64,000 bases of DNA from Coprothermobacter sp. (lineage in GTDB: Bacteria > Caldisericota > Caldisericia > Cryosericales > Cryosericaceae). Of the stretch, positions 32,521-41,417 are shown one piece after another. The stretch's first letter is position 1. The number at the start of each line of letters is the position of its first letter. The stretch spans positions 1 to 64,000 of the forward strand of contig PNOG01000018.1 in the NCBI GenBank assembly GCA_013824685.1. Direction: 5' to 3'. A program made the position numbers and the translations under genes. The notes beneath the pieces were generated by a model, which did no database searches, was not told the DNA's origin, and saw only the letters and a program-made list of their open reading frames with translations.

Positions 32521-34584
32521 ATGACACGACCGAGGCAATCTCTGCGTTCCATCACGGCGCAGGATCTCTATGCACTGCAGCTTATCACGGACGTTCGCGT
32601 GTCGCCGGACGGATCGCAAGTCGTCTATGGCGTTCAGCGGGTGGACAAGAAGACACAGAAGAAGTACGCGAATCTGTGGATGGCACCCACAGATGGTTCC
32701 GGCGAACGCCAGTTCACGCAGGGAGACCAGACAGATGCATCGCCAAGGTGGTCGCCCGATGGACGGACTCTGGCGTTCCTGTCATCGCGCAGGGAAGGCG
32801 AGAGCGCGCAGGTTTATGTCATCAATGCCGATGGCGGTGAGGCACGTCGCCTTACGGATCTCAAGGGCGAGATCTCCAGCCTGACATGGTCGCCTGATGG
32901 CAGGAGCCTCCTGCTGGAGTTCACACAGAAGGACCAGGAAGTCATTGACCGCGAGGCGGACGAGCAGAAGAAGAAGCTGGGCGTCGTATCGCGGCATTAC
33001 ACACGTGTGTTCTACCGTGGAGACGGCCAGGGGTGGCTCGGCCATGAACGGATGCACCTGTGGGTCGTCGATGTTGCCAAAGGGAAGGTAAAGCAGCTCA
33101 CTTCCGGCAAGGTGTATGACGAATACAACGCATCCTGGTCTCCGGACGGCAAGTCCATCGTATTCTGCAGCAATCGCAGCGACGACCCAGACCTCGAACC
33201 GGACTTGGTTGATATTTATGTCATGCCGGCAGCTGGCGGCGATATGAGACTTATCAAAACGCCTCCAGGTTGGAACGGTGCGCCGGTCTTTGCGCCCGAC
33301 GGAAGCACGATATGCTATATTGGCCCGAGGGGTTGGAACGAATGGTGGCAGAACGTCGAATTGTGGGTCGTTCCGGCTGATGGGAAGGGAATCGCACGAA
33401 GTGTGACACGACCGTATGACATCTCACTCACATGTTCGACCCTGAACGACGTAGGAGGAGGGCTCCAGATGCCTCCCGTGTGGTCGGCAGATAGCAAAGT
33501 CCTGTACTTTCAGATTTCTGAACACGGGAGCACCCGGCTGATGGCGATCGCAGTCGACGAGGGGACCCTCTACACCGTCATCGACACTCCCGGCAGCGTC
33601 GGAACATTCACCGTGGACGATCAGCAGAGGAGCATGGCGTATTTCCTTGGCACGATGACTGATCCTGGGCAGGTCTGGGTGCGCGATATGGACACAGGCG
33701 ACGTTCGTCAGCTGACACATCTCAATAAGGCACTCCTGAGTCGGCTGGATCTTGGCAAGGTTGAAGAAGTCTGGTTCAAGGCACGCGATGGACACGACCT
33801 CCAGGGATGGATCATGACACCTCCCGGGTTCGACCCCAGGAGGAAGTATCCATCGATTCTCGAGATCCACGGTGGTCCAATGGATCAGTATGGCAATCTG
33901 TTCATGCACGAATTCTACTATTTGGCCGCCTCCGGCTATGTCGTGTACTTCAGCAATCCACGGGGCGGAACCGGGTATGGCGAGGAGCACGAGAAGGCCA
34001 TCTGGGGCCGGTGGGGCACGGTCGACTACGACGATCTCATGGACTGGAGTGACCTTGTCGCGAAGAAGTCGTACATCGATCGTAAGCACATGGGTGTCAC
34101 CGGTGGCAGCTACGGCGGCTACATGACCAACTGGATTATTGGCCACACGCACCGCTTTGCAGCCGCGGCGACACAACGAAGTGTCAGCAACCTTATCAGC
34201 ATGTGGGGTACCAGTGATCTCAACTGGATCTTCCAGTTTCCTTGTGGCGACAAGTCGCCGCAGCAGAGTATCGACGTGCTCTGGGACAGGTCTCCGGTGA
34301 AGTACCTGGGGTCGGCCATCACACCCACGATGGTCCTTCACAGCGAAATGGACTTCCGATGCCCGCTGGAGCAGGGTCAGCAGGTCTTCACGGCACTCAA
34401 GGTGAATCATGTACCCAGTGAGTTCGTGGTCTTCCCCGAGGAACCACATGGGCTGTCGCGCACCGGACGCACTGACCGGCGCATCGATCGTCTGAACAGT
34501 ATCCGTCGATGGATGGACACCTATCTGAAGCCGGTCTCCACCAAGCCGGCGAACAGCACCGAGACCCGTACGGCATTGAAGTAG
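32521..34584 (+). CDS. S9 family serine peptidase (acylaminoacyl-peptidase/prolyl-oligopeptidase type)
   Basis: 687 residues: an N-terminal beta-propeller (~20-420, repeated SPDGxxxxF units such as RWSPDGRTLAF and SWSPDGKSIVF) and a C-terminal alpha/beta-hydrolase. Catalytic Ser in GGSYGGYM, Asp in SEMDFRCP, His in EEPHGLS. No signal peptide, so cytoplasmic; it trims short or N-blocked peptides by family. ATG 32521 has GGAGG upstream; the longer 5' frame is discarded. Flanked by terminators, so transcribed alone. Confidence 0.93.
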   Translation: MTRPRQSLRSITAQDLYALQLITDVRVSPDGSQVVYGVQRVDKKTQKKYANLWMAPTDGSGERQFTQGDQTDASPRWSPDGRTLAFLSSRREGESAQVYVINADGGEARRLTDLKGEISSLTWSPDGRSLLLEFTQKDQEVIDREADEQKKKLGVVSRHYTRVFYRGDGQGWLGHERMHLWVVDVAKGKVKQLTSGKVYDEYNASWSPDGKSIVFCSNRSDDPDLEPDLVDIYVMPAAGGDMRLIKTPPGWNGAPVFAPDGSTICYIGPRGWNEWWQNVELWVVPADGKGIARSVTRPYDISLTCSTLNDVGGGLQMPPVWSADSKVLYFQISEHGSTRLMAIAVDEGTLYTVIDTPGSVGTFTVDDQQRSMAYFLGTMTDPGQVWVRDMDTGDVRQLTHLNKALLSRLDLGKVEEVWFKARDGHDLQGWIMTPPGFDPRRKYPSILEIHGGPMDQYGNLFMHEFYYLAASGYVVYFSNPRGGTGYGEEHEKAIWGRWGTVDYDDLMDWSDLVAKKSYIDRKHMGVTGGSYGGYMTNWIIGHTHRFAAAATQRSVSNLISMWGTSDLNWIFQFPCGDKSPQQSIDVLWDRSPVKYLGSAITPTMVLHSEMDFRCPLEQGQQVFTALKVNHVPSEFVVFPEEPHGLSRTGRTDRRIDRLNSIRRWMDTYLKPVSTKPANSTETRTALK

Positions 34585-34602
34585 TTCGCATCTCTGTGTC
34601 TC

Positions 34603-34633
34603 GAAACGCCCCGGATCCAACCGGGGCGTTTCC
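34603..34633 (+). terminator. Intrinsic terminator after S9 peptidase
   Basis: Perfect 12-pair stem GAAACGCCCCGG / CCGGGGCGTTTC with loop ATCCAA; the T-run is short. Confidence 0.8.
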
Positions 34634-34653
34634 ATGTGACGCGCGGTTCATGC

Positions 34654-34680
34654 TTGGCAAGCCGGTGCGTCTGCTATACT
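34654..34680 (+). promoter_or_regulatory. Extended -10 promoter of trmD; possibly leaderless
   Basis: TTGGCA (34654-34659), 15 bases, and TATACT (34675-34680) preceded by TGC, an extended -10. The trmD ATG lies at 34690, only 9 bases after the -10, so transcription would begin at or within a few bases of the start codon. No ribosome site is seen upstream. Confidence 0.6.
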
Positions 34681-34689
34681 GTTGCTGCC

Positions 34690-35433
34690 ATGAACATCAA
34701 AGCGATATCCATATTTCCTCTGCTGTACGAACCGTTCACTCAGGTCGGCGTCATGAAGATGGCCATCGACAAGGGCATTCTGGAGTTCGAGGCCGTCGAC
34801 CTTCGCGACTATACGCATGACCGCCATCACACGACCGACGACATCCCATTCGGTGGGGGTGCGGGGATGATGTTCCTGCCCAGGCCGCTCATCGAGGCAC
34901 TGGAGACAATCGACAATCCAGCAGGCTCGTGGCTCAAGATCGGGGTTGCCCCACAGGGCGACCGCCTGACACAGAACATGGTCGAGGATCTGGCACACGA
35001 GGAGCGTCTCCTGTTCATTGCAGGGCGCTATGAGGGCATCGACGAGCGCGTCATGGAACGGCTCGACCTCACTATCTCAATTGGAGACGTCGTGCTCTCT
35101 GGGGGCGAGATTGCTGCAATCGAGATCATCGACGCCATTACCCGCCTGCTTCCGGGGGCTACCGGGAACGCCGCATCCACGGGCGAGGAGAGCTTCTCCT
35201 CCGGACTCCTGGAGTATCCTCAGTATACGCGCCCACGGGAGCTGGACGGGAAGGCTGTGCCTGACGTTCTTGTTTCAGGCCATCACGCGAACATTGCCAG
35301 GTGGCGTCGAGAGGAGGCACTCAGAAGAACCCTCATCCGAAGGCCCGACCTGCTGCGTGATTTCGATTTGACTGACCAGGACCGCAAGTACCTCAGCCAC
35401 GTGCTGGCAGACCTCAGGGGGATCATTGACTGA
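34690..35433 (+). CDS. trmD: tRNA (guanine-N1)-methyltransferase TrmD
   Basis: Methylates G37 of tRNA to prevent frameshifting. 247 residues, SPOUT fold with trefoil knot. Motifs: [31 protein letters not shown] and [10 protein letters not shown]. The start is [10 protein letters not shown], typical for TrmD; the in-frame codons upstream are ignored. Eight bases overlap the next gene. rimM, normally just upstream, is absent. Confidence 0.95.
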   Translation: MNIKAISIFPLLYEPFTQVGVMKMAIDKGILEFEAVDLRDYTHDRHHTTDDIPFGGGAGMMFLPRPLIEALETIDNPAGSWLKIGVAPQGDRLTQNMVEDLAHEERLLFIAGRYEGIDERVMERLDLTISIGDVVLSGGEIAAIEIIDAITRLLPGATGNAASTGEESFSSGLLEYPQYTRPRELDGKAVPDVLVSGHHANIARWRREEALRRTLIRRPDLLRDFDLTDQDRKYLSHVLADLRGIID

Positions 35434-35992
35434 CTTCAGGTTGTACCTGGCCGTTGTGCACCACCCGGTCTACAACAAATACCACGAGATTGTCACCACA
35501 TCCATCGTCATCCATGATATCCATGACATCACGCGGGCCGGCAAGACCTATGGAGCCAAGGCGATGTATGAAGTCGAGCCCCTCCCACAGGAACAACAGA
35601 TCGCCCTGCGCATCGCTCATTTCTGGAACGAGGGATTCGGGCTTCAGTACAATCCAAACCGCGCCGAATCGTTGTCACTGCTGCGGGTCGTGTCGCATTT
35701 TGAAGAAGCTGTTGCCGAGATTCAACACGCGGAAGGTGAGAAACCAGTCCTGGTAGCGACAAGCGCGCGGACATTCGCCAACTCCATCGGCTATATGGCA
35801 ATAGGCGAGAAGATTCGTTCAGCGGATCATCCGTACCTGCTGGTGTTCGGGACTGGTTTTGGCCTGGCAGATGAGATCATGGCACAGATGGACTATGTCC
35901 TGGAGCCCATCTGGGGGCCGACAGAGTTCAACCACCTGTCGGTACGCAGCGCAGCCGCGATCATCCTGGATCGCCTGCTGGGACGCTCCTGA
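35426..35992 (+). CDS. SPOUT-fold RNA methyltransferase (Thermotoga TM1570-like)
   Basis: 188 residues. The C-terminal half carries the family block [15 protein letters not shown] and [17 protein letters not shown]. The family lies between trmD and rplS in Thermotogae and some other lineages and is predicted to bind S-adenosylmethionine through a knot; its RNA target is unknown. Start is TTG with AGGGGG upstream, overlapping trmD by 8 bases. Confidence 0.85.
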   Translation: MTDFRLYLAVVHHPVYNKYHEIVTTSIVIHDIHDITRAGKTYGAKAMYEVEPLPQEQQIALRIAHFWNEGFGLQYNPNRAESLSLLRVVSHFEEAVAEIQHAEGEKPVLVATSARTFANSIGYMAIGEKIRSADHPYLLVFGTGFGLADEIMAQMDYVLEPIWGPTEFNHLSVRSAAAIILDRLLGRS

Positions 35993-35993
35993 C

Positions 35994-36299
35994 GTGAGCC
36001 TGGGCACAGCCGTCGCGCGCATCAGGCGCGAAGTGCGTGTGTGGTCTCTTGTGCTGAAGGACCCACGGACCCCACGAGTGTCAAAATGGCTTCTTGGGGC
36101 GGCCCTCGTCTATCTGGCTTCTCCAGTGGATCTTGTCCCCGATTTCGTGCCAGTGCTGGGACAGCTCGATGATTTGGTTGTTGTGCCTGGCCTTGTCTGG
36201 CTTGCCACGCGTTTTATCCCGCGCGGGGTCGTGGCAGAGTGCAGAAAGAGAGCTTCCCACCAGGAGAACGATCTACCACCGATTGGTGTGGACCCGTAA
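35994..36299 (+). CDS. DUF1232 (YkvA-like) small membrane protein
   Basis: 101 residues with the family core LASPVDLVPDFVPVLGQLDDL (residues ~42-62) between two hydrophobic stretches. Start is GTG, one base after the SPOUT gene stop. The 3' end overlaps the opposing nitroreductase by 27 bases. Function unknown. Confidence 0.85.
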   Translation: MSLGTAVARIRREVRVWSLVLKDPRTPRVSKWLLGAALVYLASPVDLVPDFVPVLGQLDDLVVVPGLVWLATRFIPRGVVAECRKRASHQENDLPPIGVDP

Positions 36300-36773
36300 G
36301 GGATCAAAACGCTCGGCGGGCGGTTTCTTCTCCGCAGGATAGCCGAGTGCGACGATCGACAACGGGATAACGGATGAGGGCAGTCCGAACAGTTCGGCGA
36401 GCCCCTTGACCCTCTCGTCGTGTGGATAGACGCCGAGCCATACGCCCCCGAGCCCGATGTCCTCTGCCTCGAGAAGGATGTTCTCCGTTGCAGCTGAGCA
36501 ATCCTCGACCCAGAACCCTGGGTACTTCTCTCGCTCCAGATTCCCACATACGGCGATGGCGAGCGGCGCCTCTCTCAACATCTGGGAGTACGGGTGTACC
36601 TTCGTGATGGCTTGCAGCAGTTCCCGATCCGTGATGACGATGAATTCCCATGGCTGTTCGTTGCCAGCCGACGGAGCCGACATGGCTGCTTCAAGCAGTC
36701 TGGTCACAAGCTCCTGAGGCACCGGCTGGGCGGTGTACTTCCGAATGCTCCTCCTGTTGCGAATTGTGTCCAC
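36273..36773 (-). CDS. Nitroreductase-family flavoprotein
   Basis: 166 residues. FMN-binding signatures: RRSIRKYTAQPV at the start (RRSxRxF type), APSAGNEQPWEFIVI, and the GLGGVWLGVYP loop. Short nitroreductases of this kind use FMN and NAD(P)H on nitro or quinone compounds, or serve undefined redox roles. Start is GTG with GAGGAG upstream. It is the only minus-strand gene inside the trmD-rplS stretch. Confidence 0.9.
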   Translation of the reverse strand: MDTIRNRRSIRKYTAQPVPQELVTRLLEAAMSAPSAGNEQPWEFIVITDRELLQAITKVHPYSQMLREAPLAIAVCGNLEREKYPGFWVEDCSAATENILLEAEDIGLGGVWLGVYPHDERVKGLAELFGLPSSVIPLSIVALGYPAEKKPPAERFDPLRVHTNRW

Positions 36774-36830
36774 GAGTGTCTCCTCGATGCTGTCTCTGCC
36801 ATCTGTGCCGGGTGGTCTCCCTATACATAA

Positions 36831-36859
36831 AGTATACGCGATAGCAGGGCATTCGCCAA
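36831..36859 (-). promoter_or_regulatory. Promoter of the nitroreductase gene
   Basis: On the minus strand, TTGGCG (36859-36854) and TATACT (36836-36831) are 17 bases apart. The remaining 36774-37083 intergenic stretch holds only this and the rplS promoter. Confidence 0.6.
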
Positions 36860-37013
36860 GAACTGTTTCTCGGCCCTGTGATCCCTCGCAGTTGTGGGCT
36901 TGCGGCCATCCGGCAAACGTGTAGACTTCTTGCAGGTGGTTTCTGTCGCTTTGTCAATGTGTTGCGTGAGGACGCCTCGGCAAGTGTGCGGGATCTGCAT
37001 GTTACTTCTCGCC

Positions 37014-37041
37014 TTGATAAACGTGGGCGTTCTGCTAAACT
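37014..37041 (+). promoter_or_regulatory. Promoter of rplS-lepB
   Basis: TTGATA (37014-37019), 16 bases, TAAACT (37036-37041), with TGC before the -10. The start of rplS lies 42 bases further on. Confidence 0.65.
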
Positions 37042-37083
37042 AAATGTTCGTGTGAATGTCAGCCCGGTGAAAGGAGTTCCGAA

Positions 37084-37431
37084 ATGAATGCAATTGACCT
37101 TGTAGAGAGCAGATATGTGAAGCCTGACATGCCCGTCCTTCTGGTCGGCGACACTGTCAAGGTTCACATCAACATTGTGGAAGGTGGCAAGAAGAGAATC
37201 CAGGTTTTTGAGGGTCTCGTCATTGCCAAAAAGGGCGGCGGCAGCCGTGAAACGTTTACGGTTCGCAAGATCTCCTCTGGCGTTGGTGTAGAGAAGGTAT
37301 TCCCGCTCTACTCTCCGATGATTGCCAGACTTGAGGTCGTGCGCCACGGCGATGTCCGTCGTGCGAAGCTGTACTATCTCAGAGACAGAGTCGGCACGGC
37401 TCGCAACGTCAAGGAGAAGAGAGAAGTCTAG
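37084..37431 (+). CDS. rplS: Ribosomal protein bL19
   Basis: 115 residues. Motifs: GDTVKVHINIVEGGKKRIQVFEG, GGGSRETFTVRKIS and FPLYSPMIARLEVVRHG, all typical of L19 at the subunit interface. AAAGGAG site before ATG. Directly followed by lepB. Confidence 0.97.
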   Translation: MNAIDLVESRYVKPDMPVLLVGDTVKVHINIVEGGKKRIQVFEGLVIAKKGGGSRETFTVRKISSGVGVEKVFPLYSPMIARLEVVRHGDVRRAKLYYLRDRVGTARNVKEKREV

Positions 37432-37434
37432 TCC

Positions 37435-37974
37435 TTGAATAAGGCCATTCGCGAAGTAGTTGACTGGGTCATCATTATCGCGGTCGCGTTCGGCGCGTCC
37501 TATGCACTACGGCACTGGGTGGTGCAGCCGTACCGGATTCAGATGTCGTCGATGGAGACGACTGTTTTTCCGGACGATCTCGTCATGGTGGACAAGCTTT
37601 CGTACCATTTTCATCAGCCACGACGGGGTGACGTCATTATTTTCTGGCCGCCCGGCGTTACCACTGGCGACCCGTATATCAAGCGTGTCATTGGCCTTCC
37701 GGGCGAAACCGTGGAGGCAAAGGACGGCAAGATGTACGTGGATGGCAAGGTAGCCGATGAACCGTATTTGCACGGGTACGTCATGCCGGATTTCTCGCCG
37801 ACGCCAGTTCCCCAGGGGCAGCTGTTCCTGATGGGAGACAACCGGGCGGTGAGCCTCGACTCGCGTTCCTTTGGCACCGTTTCAACAAGTTCAATTGTCG
37901 GGCGCGCAATGTTCGCCTATTGGCCCCTCAAGCACTTTGTCGTGCTTCGAGCCCAGACAGGCCTCGCGCAATAG
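37435..37974 (+). CDS. lepB: Signal peptidase I
   Basis: 179-residue type I leader peptidase with one N-terminal transmembrane helix (~10-27). Catalytic Ser39 in QMSSMETT (usual SMxPT; Pro is replaced) and Lys83 in YIKRVIGLPGE. C-terminal box GDNRAVSLDSRSFG. Start is TTG three bases after rplS, with only a weak ribosome site, so coupling to rplS is likely. Confidence 0.93.
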   Translation: MNKAIREVVDWVIIIAVAFGASYALRHWVVQPYRIQMSSMETTVFPDDLVMVDKLSYHFHQPRRGDVIIFWPPGVTTGDPYIKRVIGLPGETVEAKDGKMYVDGKVADEPYLHGYVMPDFSPTPVPQGQLFLMGDNRAVSLDSRSFGTVSTSSIVGRAMFAYWPLKHFVVLRAQTGLAQ

Positions 37975-37990
37975 CAGCAGCGACCATCTG

Positions 37991-38019
37991 CCCTCCTCGT
38001 TTCGACGGGGAGGGTTTTT
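37991..38019 (+). terminator. Intrinsic terminator after lepB
   Basis: CCCTCC / GGAGGG stem, extendable with TCG/CG pairs, then five T. Confidence 0.75.
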
Positions 38020-38043
38020 CCATCGGCGGACGGGGAGAACAAC

Positions 38044-38751
38044 ATGCGACACGAAGCTCTAGCGCTTTTTGAGCAAGGCATCAAATCCCGGTATGAGCTG
38101 GACGTCATTATCGGCATCGATGAGGCTGGCAGGGGGGCGCTTGCGGGACCAGTCTATGCGGGCGCCTGTGCCATCACGGATCCGCAGGGCACCATGTTCA
38201 TCAACGATTCGAAGCTTCTGAGTCAGCGCCAGCGGGAACAGGCGTTCGAGCTTCTGCCTGCGCATGCGCTGTTTGCGACAGGGAGTTCCACCACAGCGGA
38301 AATTGACGCGGATGGGATTCTTCGGGCAACCTACCGGGCCATGGAAAAGGCTCTCCTCCTTCTCCTGCCGGCGGTCAGACAGCACTGGGGTATTGGTTCA
38401 CGCATTGGTGTTGTCGTCGATGGTTCGCTGCTTCCGCCGTTCCTCGAGCATGAGGAGCATCTGATTGCCATGGCGATCATCGACGCAGATGCGACCGTGC
38501 TATCAGTTGCGGGAGCCAGCATCGCTGCCAAGGTGTCACGAGATGCGGCCATGCGCGTCATGGCTCGACATATTCACGGATACGGATTCGAGGGCAATGT
38601 TGGCTATGGCACGCGCGAGCACATTCAGGCCCTTCGGACCAGGGGGCCGTCTGGCGAGCACCGGCGGACGTTCGTTGTCAGGCAACTTGTAGAGACTGAG
38701 GAGTCGCTCCTTGGGCGGACAGCACAACCGAGCGCTCGGAAACGCAGGTGA
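38044..38751 (+). CDS. rnhB: Ribonuclease HII
   Basis: 235 residues. Removes RNA from RNA-DNA hybrids. Signature IGIDEAGRGALAGPVYAGA with Asp26 and Glu27; further Asp residues in IGVVVDGS and ATVLSVAGASIAAKVSRD. GGGGAG precedes the ATG. The 3' end overlaps yraN by 41 bases. Confidence 0.95.
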   Translation: MRHEALALFEQGIKSRYELDVIIGIDEAGRGALAGPVYAGACAITDPQGTMFINDSKLLSQRQREQAFELLPAHALFATGSSTTAEIDADGILRATYRAMEKALLLLLPAVRQHWGIGSRIGVVVDGSLLPPFLEHEEHLIAMAIIDADATVLSVAGASIAAKVSRDAAMRVMARHIHGYGFEGNVGYGTREHIQALRTRGPSGEHRRTFVVRQLVETEESLLGRTAQPSARKRR

Positions 38752-39088
38752 GGAACTTGCGGCTCGGTGGTTGACTGACCACGGCTTCCATGTCGTGGCC
38801 AGAAACCTTCGTACCACCTACGGAGAGCTGGATATTGTTGCCGAGAAGAACGGCCATGTCCACGTGGTTGAAGTCAAGACGAGGAACGGGACAGGATATG
38901 GAAGTCCTCTTGAGGCGATTGATCGTCGCAAGCAGGAGCATTTGAGACGGTCGACGATGGCTGCCCTTGCGGCAGGCGTACCTGGCCTGACGCGGCCCGT
39001 GCGGGGTATTCACATCGATGCGATGAGCATCCTCATGAGTGATGCAGCCGTGCCGTGTATCGAGTTCCTCGAGGATATCCTGGCATGA
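38711..39088 (+). CDS. yraN: YraN family endonuclease-like protein
   Basis: 125 residues, restriction-endonuclease-like fold. Motifs: GNAGEELAARWL, RTTYGELDIVAEKNGHVHVVEVKTR (the E-x-D...E-V-K core) and RRKQEHL. Start is TTG with GAGGAG upstream, inside rnhB. rnhB-yraN is a common pair; function is likely recombination-linked but undefined. Confidence 0.9.
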   Translation: MGGQHNRALGNAGEELAARWLTDHGFHVVARNLRTTYGELDIVAEKNGHVHVVEVKTRNGTGYGSPLEAIDRRKQEHLRRSTMAALAAGVPGLTRPVRGIHIDAMSILMSDAAVPCIEFLEDILA

Positions 39089-39169
39089 CCACACTCTCGC
39101 CAGTTGCCCTCAGCAGCTTGGCGGTCCGGGCCTGGGAGGGTTCTCTGACCTGACGTTTCACGCCTGGAG

Positions 39170-39197
39170 TTGACATCCTCGTCTGTACCAATATTCT
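39170..39197 (+). promoter_or_regulatory. Promoter of the ABC-2 exporter operon
   Basis: TTGACA (39170-39175), 16 bases, TATTCT (39192-39197). Confidence 0.6.
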
Positions 39198-39277
39198 GAT
39201 ACAATTGCGTCAGCAGGACGCCGGGCTTCGTGAGGAAAGGCGTGCATCGGTGTGAGGACAAGCGGGGAGGTTTCAGC

Positions 39278-40003
39278 ATGGAACAGGCACTCGTTGTTGA
39301 GAACCTGAAGAAGAGTTATGGGAAGTTCGAGGCCCTGCATGGCATCAGCTTCGAGGTGGCGCCCGGAGAGATCTTCGCGCTCATCGGACCCAACGGTGCT
39401 GGCAAGACCACGGCCCTGCGTATCGTGGCGACCATCCTGCAACCGACGTCGGGCACAGCTCGTGTCTACGGGATGGATGTCGAGAAGGATGCAGCCCGGA
39501 TACGCGAGATCATCAGCTACTTGCCCGAAGAGGCCGGTGCCTACAAGAACCTGACGGGTCTGGGATACCTGAGCTTCATGGCAGAATTGTTCGCTTCCGA
39601 TGCTGCGGTGCAGCGTGAGTACGTCCAGAGAGCCTCGGACGTCACGGGACTGGGCGAACGGTTGCGTGACAAGATAGGCACGTACAGCAAGGGCATGACG
39701 CGCAAACTGCTTCTGTCACGGGTCGTCATGACGCGCCCAAAACTGGCCATCATCGACGAGCCGACAAGCGGTCTCGACGTGGTTGCCGCCATCGATATTC
39801 GTGAGTCGATTCGCAGGACAGCAGCCGAAGGCATGGCGGTGCTACTGTCGAGTCACAACATGCTCGAGATAGAGTACTTGTCCGACCGTGTGGCCATCGT
39901 CGACAAGGGCACGATCCATGACGTGGGAACACCCCAGGGACTCAAGGACAAATATGGCAAAGCAAACCTCGAAGAGGTCTTTGTTCAGGTGGTGAAGCAA
40001 TGA
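39278..40003 (+). CDS. ABC exporter ATP-binding protein (NatA-like)
   Basis: 241 residues. Walker A GPNGAGKTTALRI, signature YSKGMTRKLLLSR, Walker B LAIIDEPTSGLD, H-loop SSHNMLEIE. ATG 39278 has GGGGAGG upstream. It overlaps the permease as ATGA. Resembles the NatA Na+ exporter class, but the substrate cannot be read from the sequence. Confidence 0.9.
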   Translation: MEQALVVENLKKSYGKFEALHGISFEVAPGEIFALIGPNGAGKTTALRIVATILQPTSGTARVYGMDVEKDAARIREIISYLPEEAGAYKNLTGLGYLSFMAELFASDAAVQREYVQRASDVTGLGERLRDKIGTYSKGMTRKLLLSRVVMTRPKLAIIDEPTSGLDVVAAIDIRESIRRTAAEGMAVLLSSHNMLEIEYLSDRVAIVDKGTIHDVGTPQGLKDKYGKANLEEVFVQVVKQ

Positions 40004-41337
40004 GGAGATTCTTCGTCGTACTGAAGAAGGAACTGAAAGAGATGCTCACGTGGCAGACGCTCATCCCAATCCTGCTGATCATGGTGATCTACAGCTTTCT
40101 GGGCAGGGTCATCAACCAGGAGCAGAAGAAGCAGGCCGCCCCCCAGCCCGTGACGGTCGTGGACCTTGACCGCAGCCAGACATCACAGATGCTTGCCGGC
40201 ATCCTCACGAACGTGAACTTCAAGGTTACGACGGTCACTGAGGGCATCGTCGACGACATCGTCCGCAAGGTCGCGTCGGAGAGAGGGACTGCTGTCCTCG
40301 TCATTCCACAGGGATTTGAGGCCGGCATCCAGGCGCAGCATCCCCAGAAGGTCCAGACCTACACGATCATGCGCAATTTCTCGCTGCTGGGAATGCAGGG
40401 AACGTTCAGGCTGGACGCCGCGCTGAACGCCATGAACGAGTATGTCGGCGACATGTACATCAGGGCCGAGGCTCCTGGATTGGACCCCGCCATCGTCAAG
40501 CACCCCATCAGCGCGCAGTCGTTTGTCACGGTGGGGACGACATCGGCAGAAGGCAACCCCCAGGAGATTGTCACCGTCGTCATGCAGCAGACCATGGTCA
40601 TACCGATCGTCCTGACACTCGTGATCATCCTGGCTGCCCAAATGATTGCCGCTTCTATTGCAGGTGAGAAGGAGAACAAGACGCTCGAGACACTTCTCTC
40701 GACGCCCATCGGACGGGGCGCCCTGGTCACCGCCAAGATGATGGCCTCGGGCATCGTTGCGCTGGTGTCCGCCGCTGCGTACATGGTCGGTATGAAAAGC
40801 TATATGGGCAGTCTCCTGGGGAGCAGTGGTGGAACCTCCGGGACTGCTTCCCAGGCAATCCAGAAGCTGGGCCTGGTTCTCGATCTGCGCGGCTACGTTC
40901 TTCTTGGGCTCAGCGTCTTCGCCGGGATCATGGTAGCCCTGTCGATCGCCGTCATTCTGGGAGCGTTTGCCGAAGACCTCAAGAGTGTGCAATTCATCAT
41001 CATGCCGCTCATGATGATGGTCCTGCTGCCCTACCTCATTACCATGTTCATCGACATCAACACGGCGTCTCCCGTCCTGAAATGGCTCATCTACGCTATC
41101 CCGTTTTCACACCCCTTCCTGGCGGCCCAGTACATCTTTGCCCAGAACTTCACGATGGTCGCCCTGGGCATCGTCTACCAGTTTGCGCTGTTCTTCGTTC
41201 TGGCTGCCGTCGCGGCTCGTATCTTCTCGACCGACCGCATCCTGACCATGAAGCTGAATACGGCACGGCGCGGGTCAGGTTTGGGGGGCTGGACTCTGCG
41301 GCGCGAAGGCATCAACTTCCGCCTACGGCGCAAATAG
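40000..41337 (+). CDS. ABC-2 type permease with large extracytoplasmic domain (NatB-like)
   Basis: 445 residues. One N-terminal helix (~20-37), an outward domain of ~170 residues, then five helices from ~203. The coupling block IAGEKENKTLETLLSTPIGR (~227-246) is diagnostic of NatB/YhaP-like permeases. Forms the exporter with the ATPase before it. Confidence 0.9.
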   Translation: MRRFFVVLKKELKEMLTWQTLIPILLIMVIYSFLGRVINQEQKKQAAPQPVTVVDLDRSQTSQMLAGILTNVNFKVTTVTEGIVDDIVRKVASERGTAVLVIPQGFEAGIQAQHPQKVQTYTIMRNFSLLGMQGTFRLDAALNAMNEYVGDMYIRAEAPGLDPAIVKHPISAQSFVTVGTTSAEGNPQEIVTVVMQQTMVIPIVLTLVIILAAQMIAASIAGEKENKTLETLLSTPIGRGALVTAKMMASGIVALVSAAAYMVGMKSYMGSLLGSSGGTSGTASQAIQKLGLVLDLRGYVLLGLSVFAGIMVALSIAVILGAFAEDLKSVQFIIMPLMMMVLLPYLITMFIDINTASPVLKWLIYAIPFSHPFLAAQYIFAQNFTMVALGIVYQFALFFVLAAVAARIFSTDRILTMKLNTARRGSGLGGWTLRREGINFRLRRK

Positions 41338-41360
41338 CGTTCAGGTTCTGATCTGTCAGA

Positions 41361-41387
41361 ACCCCCGGCCGTGAGGCCGGGGGTTTG
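41361..41387. terminator. Hairpin between convergent operons
   Basis: Perfect 10-pair stem ACCCCCGGCC / GGCCGGGGGT with GTGA loop and TTT. It lies between the plus-strand exporter and the minus-strand esterase and could serve both. Confidence 0.85.
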
Positions 41388-41417
41388 TGGTGTCGGTCGC
41401 TATGAGAAGGACGAAGC

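Noticed and set aside
33424-34635. 403-codon minus-strand frame
   Set aside because: Antisense to the catalytic domain of the S9 peptidase.
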